Shown here: positions 1 through 6,116 of the stretch, piece after piece
Layout of the letters: each line of letters opens with the position of its first letter
How positions within the stretch are numbered: position 1 is the first letter of the stretch
DNA from: an uncultured bacterium
GTDB taxonomy: Bacteria; Bdellovibrionota_C; UBA2361; SZUA-149; CALKYB01
NCBI GenBank assembly: GCA_938003565.1
Contig: CALKYB010000334.1
Coordinates: 1 to 8,191 of the forward strand
Length of the DNA stretch: 8,191 bases
Direction: 5' to 3'
The notes under the pieces: model-generated
Told to the model about the DNA's origin: nothing
Database searches by the model: none
Seen by the model: only the letters and a program-made list of their open reading frames with translations
Translations under genes and position numbers: made by a program

Positions 1-457
1 AAAGTAACTCGAGACGCACCTTCTGACCGATTGTGAAATAGGATTCGGCTTGCTTTTTTTCGTACTCTGAAAAGTCACTTTCAACTTCGCTTTCTTCTTC
101 AGTTTTCTTAGTGATTGCTTCGATTTTTTCTAGCTCAACCACTGCATCGTTGTTGTCCACGTCTATTACTTTCAACTTCAGAGTTTTAAGCGATTCCGCT
201 TCGGCAAAACCTTTCTCCTTAAAAGAAGCAATTCTTTCAAGCAGCTCCCGTCTCTCAGAGCCTCTGCTGGAGTAACTCTCCCAGTGAATCATTCGGTTTA
301 CTGCTTCTGCTTCTCCAGCGATCAATGATTTAATGTACTGATTGGAAACATTTAGAACAGTAAAGTCAGCGCCAGAGACTGGTACTTTTTTTGAACTTAC
401 AATACTACAAGCAGAGAGGGTCAAAAGAAGTAGGGAGAGAGCAAGTCTATTTATCAT
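1..457 (-). CDS. Putative outer-membrane lipoprotein, C-terminus cut by window edge
   Basis: This reading frame opens at the ATG at 457 and stays open for 152 codons to the left edge, so only the N-terminal part is seen. The first 17 residues form a short lipoprotein signal peptide: MINR, a Leu-rich core (residues 5-14), then the lipobox L14-S15-A16-C17, with Cys17 as the predicted lipidated residue. Ser18 at +2 favours outer-membrane sorting by the Lol rule known from enterobacteria. The mature part is mostly helical and charged, with Trp59/Tyr62 in an amphipathic stretch and a very acidic patch around residues 120-133. I do not recognise the family; the order helix, helix, beta (residues 36-112) could suit an NTF2-like fold, but that is a guess. 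No Shine-Dalgarno is visible; a TATAAT lies 3 nt before the ATG. It is divergent from the large glycosyltransferase gene. The lipoprotein call is firm, the function unknown. Confidence 0.85.
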   Translation of the reverse strand, partial: MINRLALSLLLLTLSACSIVSSKKVPVSGADFTVLNVSNQYIKSLIAGEAEAVNRMIHWESYSSRGSERRELLERIASFKEKGFAEAESLKTLKLKVIDVDNNDAVVELEKIEAITKKTEEESEVESDFSEYEKKQAESYFTIGQKVRLELL

Positions 458-460
458 TGA

Positions 461-469
461 ATTATAGCA
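461..469 (-). promoter_or_regulatory. Extended -10 element next to the lipoprotein start codon
   Basis: On the minus strand this reads TGCTATAAT, a perfect -10 hexamer (466-461) with the TGn extension. No convincing -35 hexamer lies 16-18 bp upstream, which fits an extended -10 promoter. The hexamer ends only 3 nt before the ATG at 457, so transcription would begin at or just inside the start codon and the message would be leaderless or nearly so. The spacing is shorter than usual for leaderless genes, so it may be chance, or the true start may lie further in. Confidence 0.4.
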
Positions 470-620
470 TTATTGTCTGTGGTTATTAGATTCTAGCAAG
501 ACTAGGTCTTTGAAAAGTAAAATACAATTATTCCAAGCAAAAAGCGGGCGATGACCGACTATTTTGGTGATGGTATGAAAAGATATCGGTCTCTCACTTC
601 TATTTGTGCGGCGAAATCAC

Positions 621-650
621 TATACTTTGACGGGTGGGGTTAGTGCCCCC
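621..650 (+). promoter_or_regulatory. Candidate promoter and 5' hairpin upstream of the large glycosyltransferase gene
   Basis: TATACT at 621-626 matches five of six bases of the -10 consensus but has no good -35 partner. It is followed by a G-rich/C-rich hairpin, GGGG (636-639) with CCCC (646-649) around a 6-nt loop, close to the expected transcription start. A second -10-like hexamer, TATTAT (725-730), lies nearer the gene and also lacks a -35. The rest of the 458-756 spacer holds no open frame of note. The actual promoter of the 757 gene cannot be decided by eye. Confidence 0.25.
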
Positions 651-692
651 TTTCATATTTGGAGAGTCTCGAGCGAATATCGCTATTTTCTC

Positions 693-714
693 AAGTCGTC
701 CCCCGAAGTCGTCC
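693..714. repeat. 9-bp direct repeat, AAGTCGTCC, two copies
   Basis: AAGTCGTCC occurs at 693-701 and again at 706-714, so the copies start 13 bp apart. They lie about 45 bp upstream of the glycosyltransferase start, in the probable leader or promoter. They could be a regulator site or a chance duplication. Confidence 0.5.
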
Positions 715-741
715 TTTGCCGTAGTATTATCTCTTTCTCTT

Positions 742-755
742 TAAGTGCAGACTTA
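742..755 (+). other. Short inverted repeat abutting the start codon at 757
   Basis: TAAGT (742-746) and ACTTA (751-755) form a perfect 5-bp stem around the loop GCAG and end one base before the ATG at 757. The site where a Shine-Dalgarno would sit is occupied by this dyad and contains no AGGAGG-like sequence. Upstream is a pyrimidine run (731-742), which may help ribosomal protein S1 bind. A weak hairpin here could lower translation of the gene. Confidence 0.4.
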
Positions 756-756
756 G

Positions 757-3700
757 ATGGAACAGAAAAAACATGTTTCTAAAGAATCCCCACCAAAATC
801 GACCATAGAGTTTGCCCTAGAAACTCGACCTGGTGGAGTTGAGAATGATTTTTCTGAAATTGTGGAACTATCAGGTTGGGCGGTTTCAACCTCACCGGAA
901 GCGAGCCCTCTGCGGCTTTTCTTTACCATTGATGGTGAAGATGTTGCAGAGTTGCCTTGTCTTGTTCCGAGACGAGACATCTTCATGCGTTACCCAAATA
1001 GTTTTTTTGCACTCTCTAGTGGATTTAAATTTAATTTACCTTTTGAAACCCTCATGGGTATTGGGCCTGGAAGACTACAGCTCTGGGCACGTTGTGCTTC
1101 TAATACTGAAGCAGCCGTAAAGATTTGGGACTGGAGTTTAGGTTCGCCTGAGCCGACCTTGGCTACTTCCTCTGAGTCAGTTGCAGTTGCAAGCTTGAAG
1201 GCGTTTCTGTCTCGAATAAGTGGGAGACAGCAAGGGGCGATGGAGCAGCTTGATAGGGAGGGAGTAGTTTTAGTTTTGCGCTGTCCTAGCTCTGGAACTA
1301 GTTATCGAAAATCCTTGGCTGCACTTCATTACAAGGTGTCTTTGGTCCTTTTGGACGCTGATTCGGATGAGGACTTTCTTGATGTTGAGCAGTGGCTGCA
1401 GAAAACTTTCTCAAGCACTGTTGTTGAGGCTCTCGACCCAGATGTTTTAGCTTCCCCACGAGTTCTTAGTAATATGCTTAGGGAAAGAGATTACCTCTCT
1501 TCTCACTCTGCTTTGCTCTATATTGATGCTAGAGAAGATAGTGTAGATTACGTGGATCTAGAGGGCCTATTGCGGGACTATTTTCAGTCCTCAGTAAGAA
1601 GCGCCATCTCTTGTTTTCCCTACGGTGCCCAATCCCAGTTGAGCACTCCTGCAGGGCTTCACTTGTCTGAATTAAGTGAGCTGCTGTGCTCTCCAGCAGC
1701 CAAAGCTCCTTTGATGGTAGTCGGGGAGCAAGTTTCTTCAGTTTTTGTTTGCTTGGCTAAGGATCTAGCTAGATATCTCAAAGATGCAGAGCTACTCTCT
1801 ATTGAGCAGGTTCGTGATCCACAACTGCCGCCTAAGTTAGAGCTTCTATATGATTTGCGACAGGCAGTTTTGTCTGATGAAAAATTTTTGGGTCTGGCCT
1901 CTGATAGAGTTTCAACTTCACAAGCTTTGATTGACCAGGCATACCCAAAGTACTTGGCCAAGAGTAAAGCACTCAAAGATAAACAAGTTGTTTTATTTGT
2001 ACTTCCAAAGAATAGAGAGTTGGATCTGAGTAGATCTTCTCGCTTTCAATACATATCGTTTTTGGCTGAGAGTCTCCGAGCTTCGGGTGTAAAGGTATTT
2101 TTTATCTCTGATGAGGACGCTTCGAATTGTTCAAACTTCGGTCCTTATTCTTGTCTGTGCTTGGAGCAAGCTGTTGACTATCTTAATGCAGATGCTAGCG
2201 GATGTATCGTTTTTACAGAATGGGAGGCCACGCAAGCAGCGAATGCGCTACGTTATCTTACTCAGTTTCCTGTCGCAGGTTTTATAGATGAGCTTCCAGG
2301 TAGGAAGTTCGAAGAAGAGTCCGTGGATAAGCGAGAATCTACGCGCTGGGCTTATTCAAGTCATTTCGTCCCCTTACTGCGTGATCCGCGCTTGGTGGAG
2401 CAACTAGAATTTCATTTCGACGGTTTTAAGGAAGCGTTGCTGATTGATGAGCCTAATCAGATTAAGGCTGCTGATTTCGTTGCACAAATATACCGGGCTG
2501 ATGCAGAGCTTGCTTCACGTTTGTCCAGAGACCGATATGAAAGCAAGCCATTGGATATTATAGTTCCGGTTTATAATGCTCTAGATGCCGCTAAACAATG
2601 CCTAGGTGTTGCTATTGGTTGTCTCGCCAATACGCCAGCTGGTGTGCGAGAGAGGATAGTTATTGTAAATGATTGTTCGAATGAGCAAACTTCAAGCTGG
2701 TTGAGAGAGTTCTCGCGAGAGAATGGAGCAGAGGTTCTTCTTGTCGAGCACTCTGAGAGTTTAGGGTTTAATCAGTCTTGTAAAAGTGGGTTCAAATCTT
2801 CGCGACCAGACGCAGATATTGTAATACTCAACTTAGATGTTGTACTGACTAAGGCTTCTCTGAGGAGGCTAAGGGAAGCAGCTTATTGCAGATTTAATAT
2901 TGCTGCGGCATCCGCTCTTTCAACCAATTCTTTTCATTTACAAATGGACATCAACCCTGGGGATTCTCTATGGGATGTTGGAGATTATTTAGACAAGGAA
3001 TATACCCCAGAGTGCCCAACGGTCATCGCTTCTGATAGTCAATTTATCTATCTCAGACGATGGGCTTTGGAAAAATTTGGCTTCTTGGATGATGCATATC
3101 GGCTCGGATTTTGTGAAGACTCAGATCTGAGTATGAGATTTTTACTTCATGGAGCTGATACGGTTTGTGCAGAAAACTCTTTTGTCTTTAAAAGAGAAAC
3201 TTCTTCTTCTGAATTCCCAGAGAGCATGATGAAAGAAAATCGGGAACTTTTTGAAGCTCGTTGGGGAAGATTCTACGGCCCAATGTTTCGAGTATTTTGC
3301 AACCGAGACCCTCTAGAGAAAGTGCGAGAAAATTATGCAGCTCGAAAAATTGCACTTTCTCCTCCTGATCCAAGTCTTACTCTGCTAGATTTTTGGAATA
3401 ACAATCATCGCTCAGGCCGTTTCCTTCATGCTTCCCAAGGGCTATTGTCGAAAAAGAGGGGGACTAAGAGGTCTAGTATTCTAGAAAACACGGAGGTTGT
3501 GTTTTTATTCTCAAAGGTTGTTTTAGAAGACGGAGGCCTTTCAGTACTTCAGCATGTGAATGAATTTTTGCTAAGGGGTGTGCAGGCCCGTGTAGTTTCT
3601 CTGAGCAGTCCGGGCACCATTGATTACCCAAAACTTGCGCCGGTAATAGTAGTTTCTCCGGAAGACCTTCTTAAGCTTGACTGGTCTGGGCAGCATTTGG

Positions 3701-4656
3701 TGGCGACTTCTTGGATGACGGCCTACTTTGTTGATTCCATAAAAAAAGAAAACTCAGCAGTTAAGCCTTACAGTTATATCCAAAATTATGAATCATGGTT
3801 TCAACCGAGAGTGGAAGATTTCTCGTCAATGCAGGAAGCGGAGCAAACTTTTAATCTGGATTTTCGAAATGTAGTGAAGAAAGGTTTGGAAAAAGACGTA
3901 CCAGCAGCGCTTCATGATAAAAAAATAGAGTTAATGTCACCTGGAATTGATAGAGCATTATTTTATCGGGGAACACAGGACAGCTATCTGGGGCCAGCCA
4001 GGATTTGCGCGGAGTATCGACCCAAAGCTTTTCGAAGGGGTGCTCAAGTTTTGTTGGAAGTCCTAGAGAAAACAGTTAAAAGAATTCCAGAGGTTGAAAT
4101 TTGTTTATTTGGCGAGAAAGCAAACCTCCCAGATTCTCTAGCGGGCAATTGCAAACTGTTGGGGGAGATTAGTCCGATTAAACTGGCGGAACTTTATCGA
4201 AACGCTGATATTGTCGTGGACCTTAGTGAGAGAGGGGTCTTTGGACATATGGAAATTGAGAGTGTTCTATGTGGAGTGGTGCCGCTGTCGTCGAAAACTA
4301 AAAGAGTCGCGGCTCATCTAGTTGATGGTGAGAATTGTTTGCTTGTATCGCCAGGAGATGTCTCAGGTGCAGTTGAGCGACTGGTTCGGCTAGTAGTGGA
4401 TCGGGAATTTCGCTTGTCTCTGAGAGAGCAGGGTTTGGCCATGGACCCTGGTTTTAGCGAAGTTTTAGCAACGGACAATTGGTTAGATATTCTTGGAATT
4501 GATGTTGACTCCCGAACTCAGCCCCGAGTGGTCTCAGGGAATCATCGTAAACAGTCTAGCTTAAAAATTGAAGTAGTAAGACCAAACTTGGGTTCTAACT
4601 CTCAAGATACTGATAAGACTGAGCCAGGGGGCCAATCTGTGAAGAACCTTAGTTAG
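757..4656 (+). CDS. Multidomain glycosyltransferase: beta-sandwich, unassigned middle, GT2 and WsaF-like GT4
   Basis: A 1299-aa cytoplasmic protein with no signal peptide or membrane span, likely transferring at least two sugars to a surface polysaccharide. Residues ~30-128 form a beta-rich domain with the pattern seen at the N-terminus of other polysaccharide glycosyltransferases (G40-W41-A, D59-G60, R73-D74, Y79-P80, G89-F90). Residues ~165-595 are unassigned; 409-580 resemble a divergent GT-B half (R429-F, L436, G444-V). Residues 599-840 are a GT2 domain: IIVPVYN (601-607), VND (637-639), D694 in the DxD-like site, and the acceptor-side motif E787-D788-S-D790. Residues 914-1255 resemble WsaF-type GT4: D925-G926-G927, SPGID (1061-1065), K1090/R1094, and a glutamate motif at E1158, E1166 and E1168. 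The tail (1256-1299) is low-complexity. An in-frame TAG directly precedes the ATG, so the frame cannot start earlier; no Shine-Dalgarno is seen. Sugar specificity cannot be read from sequence. Confidence 0.9.
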   Translation: MEQKKHVSKESPPKSTIEFALETRPGGVENDFSEIVELSGWAVSTSPEASPLRLFFTIDGEDVAELPCLVPRRDIFMRYPNSFFALSSGFKFNLPFETLMGIGPGRLQLWARCASNTEAAVKIWDWSLGSPEPTLATSSESVAVASLKAFLSRISGRQQGAMEQLDREGVVLVLRCPSSGTSYRKSLAALHYKVSLVLLDADSDEDFLDVEQWLQKTFSSTVVEALDPDVLASPRVLSNMLRERDYLSSHSALLYIDAREDSVDYVDLEGLLRDYFQSSVRSAISCFPYGAQSQLSTPAGLHLSELSELLCSPAAKAPLMVVGEQVSSVFVCLAKDLARYLKDAELLSIEQVRDPQLPPKLELLYDLRQAVLSDEKFLGLASDRVSTSQALIDQAYPKYLAKSKALKDKQVVLFVLPKNRELDLSRSSRFQYISFLAESLRASGVKVFFISDEDASNCSNFGPYSCLCLEQAVDYLNADASGCIVFTEWEATQAANALRYLTQFPVAGFIDELPGRKFEEESVDKRESTRWAYSSHFVPLLRDPRLVEQLEFHFDGFKEALLIDEPNQIKAADFVAQIYRADAELASRLSRDRYESKPLDIIVPVYNALDAAKQCLGVAIGCLANTPAGVRERIVIVNDCSNEQTSSWLREFSRENGAEVLLVEHSESLGFNQSCKSGFKSSRPDADIVILNLDVVLTKASLRRLREAAYCRFNIAAASALSTNSFHLQMDINPGDSLWDVGDYLDKEYTPECPTVIASDSQFIYLRRWALEKFGFLDDAYRLGFCEDSDLSMRFLLHGADTVCAENSFVFKRETSSSEFPESMMKENRELFEARWGRFYGPMFRVFCNRDPLEKVRENYAARKIALSPPDPSLTLLDFWNNNHRSGRFLHASQGLLSKKRGTKRSSILENTEVVFLFSKVVLEDGGLSVLQHVNEFLLRGVQARVVSLSSPGTIDYPKLAPVIVVSPEDLLKLDWSGQHLVATSWMTAYFVDSIKKENSAVKPYSYIQNYESWFQPRVEDFSSMQEAEQTFNLDFRNVVKKGLEKDVPAALHDKKIELMSPGIDRALFYRGTQDSYLGPARICAEYRPKAFRRGAQVLLEVLEKTVKRIPEVEICLFGEKANLPDSLAGNCKLLGEISPIKLAELYRNADIVVDLSERGVFGHMEIESVLCGVVPLSSKTKRVAAHLVDGENCLLVSPGDVSGAVERLVRLVVDREFRLSLREQGLAMDPGFSEVLATDNWLDILGIDVDSRTQPRVVSGNHRKQSSLKIEVVRPNLGSNSQDTDKTEPGGQSVKNLS

Positions 4657-4659
4657 AGG

Positions 4660-4676
4660 CCTCTCTTAGAGAGAGG
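4660..4676. terminator. Perfect 7-bp hairpin between convergent genes
   Basis: CCTCTCT (4660-4666) and AGAGAGG (4670-4676) pair perfectly around a TAG loop, 3 nt after the glycosyltransferase stop and 8 nt beyond the coiled-coil gene stop. The position suits a shared, two-way terminator. There is no proper T-run on either side (only a weak AAATTTATTT on the plus side), so it may act poorly or as an mRNA 3' end stabiliser. Confidence 0.45.
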
Positions 4677-4684
4677 AGGGAAAT

Positions 4685-5047
4685 TTATTTGCTAGATATT
4701 AATTTTTCGCCACCGGGAATTTGTTTGGCGACCTTGACGATTTTTTGTCCAAGTTTAAATGTCGGAGAATTAAAGACCTTTTTTAGAGTAGAGTCTTTTT
4801 CTCGAACTAATTCATCAAGCTCAATCACTTTACCGTGCAACTTCTCTACTTGTAGTTGGAGTGTTGCTGATTGGCCGATGTCTTCTCCTGTTAAAATACT
4901 ACGCTTGAGAGCTTCATTTTCTTTAGCGAGCTTAAAACAGCGGGTTCTGACTCCGTGTAAGTCTTTGATAGCCGAAGCCAGCTCCAGCCTCATTGTGCTG
5001 TAGTGTTCGTTAATACGGTGATACTTGTTGAATCTTTCTGAATCCAT
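4685..5047 (-). CDS. Small coiled-coil protein with glycosyltransferase-type C-terminal motif
   Basis: A 120-aa soluble protein of no named family. It is almost wholly helical: residues ~12-52 and ~62-92 show heptad-like spacing of Leu/Ile/Val with many Glu/Lys, interrupted by a polar break (T53-GEDIGQS-A61), so two coiled-coil segments are likely. Then comes a motif, S94-P95-T96-F97-K98-L99-G100, followed by a basic amphipathic helix and PGG (111-113). The pattern 'S.t.rlG' plus basic helix is common after coiled coils in large polysaccharide glycosyltransferases; here it stands alone. Start ATG at 5047 has GGAG (5053-5050) only 2 nt away, closer than ideal. It follows wzt on the same strand after 219 bp and has its own promoter-like sequence. 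A scaffold or ruler role for the glycosyltransferase is inference from motif and position. Confidence 0.75.
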   Translation of the reverse strand: MDSERFNKYHRINEHYSTMRLELASAIKDLHGVRTRCFKLAKENEALKRSILTGEDIGQSATLQLQVEKLHGKVIELDELVREKDSTLKKVFNSPTFKLGQKIVKVAKQIPGGEKLISSK

Positions 5048-5061
5048 AACTCCATTTCAGT

Positions 5062-5085
5062 AAAAAACCGCTAAATAAGCGATTT
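5062..5085 (-). terminator. Intrinsic-terminator-like hairpin in the leader of the coiled-coil gene
   Basis: In the minus-strand RNA, AAAUCGCU (5085-5078) pairs with AGCGGUUU (5072-5065) in 8 bp including one G-U, with a 5-nt loop, and the 3' arm runs into six U (5067-5062). The G-U pair becomes a C-A mismatch in plus-strand RNA, so the structure favours the minus direction. It lies between the promoter-like sequence and the ATG at 5047. It may end readthrough from wzt, or act as a 5' hairpin or attenuator. Confidence 0.5.
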
Positions 5086-5101
5086 GAACAATTATAGCCT
5101 A

Positions 5102-5131
5102 ATTATAACTCATATCCTTCTCCCCACACAA
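5102..5131 (-). promoter_or_regulatory. Promoter-like sequence for the coiled-coil gene, with doubled -10
   Basis: On the minus strand TTGTGT (5131-5126) is followed after 18 bp by a perfect TATAAT (5107-5102). A second perfect TATAAT lies 11 bp further on (5096-5091) without a clear -35. The predicted starts, near 5095 and 5084, lie just before or at the hairpin at 5085-5062. The rest of the spacer up to wzt (5132-5266) holds no gene; it shows only a dispersed 7-bp inverted repeat (5169-5175 with 5247-5253) and an 8-bp direct repeat, CCCTGAAT (5172, 5202). Confidence 0.5.
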
Positions 5132-5266
5132 AATTATTACAATTGGGAAGGACTTAGTCTCTAGGTTCCAGCCCTGAATTGTAGTAGACGGGCGGTAAGT
5201 TCCCTGAATCATGCGATGTTTGTAATTCGACTTATGTAGACTGTAGAGGGCTGAAAACTGCTTTTT

Positions 5267-6088
5267 TTAGGACAAAGCTGTTTGGTAGTCAGAGTTTCTA
5301 TAAGTCTCGACAGCTTCACTAGGGTTGCCCAAAAAAGCCACTTTGCCCTTGGAGAGTAGTGCGATTGTGTCGGCAGTGTCTTCAAGCATTTTTAAATTAT
5401 GGCTTACCATAATTACTGTCTTTTTCCTGTCTAGAAACTGTTTGAAGGTATCACTGGACTTCTCTTGGAATCTTTCATCTCCTACAGCTAAAATTTCGTC
5501 GACTATAAGAATATCGGGGTCTCGATCCACTGCTACACTAAAACCAAGTCGGGCGTACATTCCAGAGGAGTAGTATTTAATGGGTGTGGTGGCAAAATCT
5601 CCAAGTTCGGCAAAATCTATAATGGAGGGAATAGTTTCTGCTATTTCTTCTCGTGATTTACCATGCAAAGACCCGTTCAAGTAGATGTTTTCAATAGCGT
5701 TTAGTTCGGTGTCGAATCCAGCTCCAAGTTGAATTAAGGAGTCAAGTGACCCTCTTACTGTGACTGTTCCCGCAGTTGGAGGAAGCACGCCAGAGAGGAC
5801 TCTTAATAGGGTGCTTTTTCCAGCGCCATTGCTGCCAATTATTCCAAAGACTTTACCCTTCGAAATGTCGAAGCTAACGTCATCAAGAGCTTGAAAGTTG
5901 GAATAATGCCTGAAAGTTCTGGATTTTACACTTTGAATTAGCGACTCTTTGAAAGTAGAAGGGCGCTTTTTGTATGATCTAAATTGGACGCTAATGTTCT
6001 TTGCGGACAATGCTATGGGGTTGTCCTGCGGTGCAACGGCAGTCCGAGGATCCACATTGGTTCTGTCCTTTAGCGCTGAGGTGCTCAA
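5267..6088 (-). CDS. wzt: Polysaccharide ABC exporter, ATP-binding subunit (Wzt/KpsT type, short form)
   Basis: The 273-aa ATPase powers export of a lipid-linked polysaccharide across the inner membrane with the Wzm permease. All nucleotide-binding motifs are intact: Walker A G85-SNGAGKS-92, signature Y173-SSGM-177, Walker B ILIVDE ending D197-E198, D-loop A201-VGD-204 and switch His230. The pattern L121-GAGFDTELNAIENI is typical of the Wzt/RfbE/TagH class. An extra ~25 residues precede the ABC fold. The protein ends soon after the ABC domain, so it lacks the C-terminal carbohydrate-binding domain that reads chain-end caps in E. coli O8/O9a Wzt (known for that subgroup). The start is TTG at 6088, backed by AAGGA 9 nt upstream; no ATG occurs before the Walker A region, and an in-frame TAA sits four codons upstream of the TTG. 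It follows the wzm stop by 28 bp, so the two are co-transcribed. Confidence 0.93.
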   Translation of the reverse strand: MSTSALKDRTNVDPRTAVAPQDNPIALSAKNISVQFRSYKKRPSTFKESLIQSVKSRTFRHYSNFQALDDVSFDISKGKVFGIIGSNGAGKSTLLRVLSGVLPPTAGTVTVRGSLDSLIQLGAGFDTELNAIENIYLNGSLHGKSREEIAETIPSIIDFAELGDFATTPIKYYSSGMYARLGFSVAVDRDPDILIVDEILAVGDERFQEKSSDTFKQFLDRKKTVIMVSHNLKMLEDTADTIALLSKGKVAFLGNPSEAVETYRNSDYQTALS

Positions 6089-6097
6089 GTTATAAAT

Positions 6098-6103
6098 TCC
6101 TTA
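6098..6103 (-). promoter_or_regulatory. Ribosome binding site that fixes the TTG start of wzt
   Basis: The minus strand reads TAAGGA here, with 9 nt between the final A and the TTG at 6088. It is the best Shine-Dalgarno in the wzm-wzt junction. The alternative, GTG at codon 12 (6055), would leave this site unused. Confidence 0.7.
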
Positions 6104-6116
6104 CAATAAGAGGGGG

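Noticed and set aside
833..1120. Open frames on either strand inside the glycosyltransferase gene (also 753-986, 1659-1976, 3188-3373)
   Set aside because: They overlap a long, motif-rich coding frame and have no family features or start signals of their own.
4689..5003. Plus-strand open frame opposite the coiled-coil gene
   Set aside because: The minus-strand frame has promoter, start signal, heptad pattern and a recognisable C-terminal motif; the plus frame has none.
5169..5253. Long-range inverted repeat CAGCCCT / AGGGCTG after wzt
   Set aside because: Only 7 bp with 71 bp between the arms and no T-run; not convincing as terminator or element end.
5325..5573. Plus-strand open frame opposite wzt (and 6436-6669 opposite wzm)
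   Set aside because: Antisense shadows of well-conserved ABC exporter genes.
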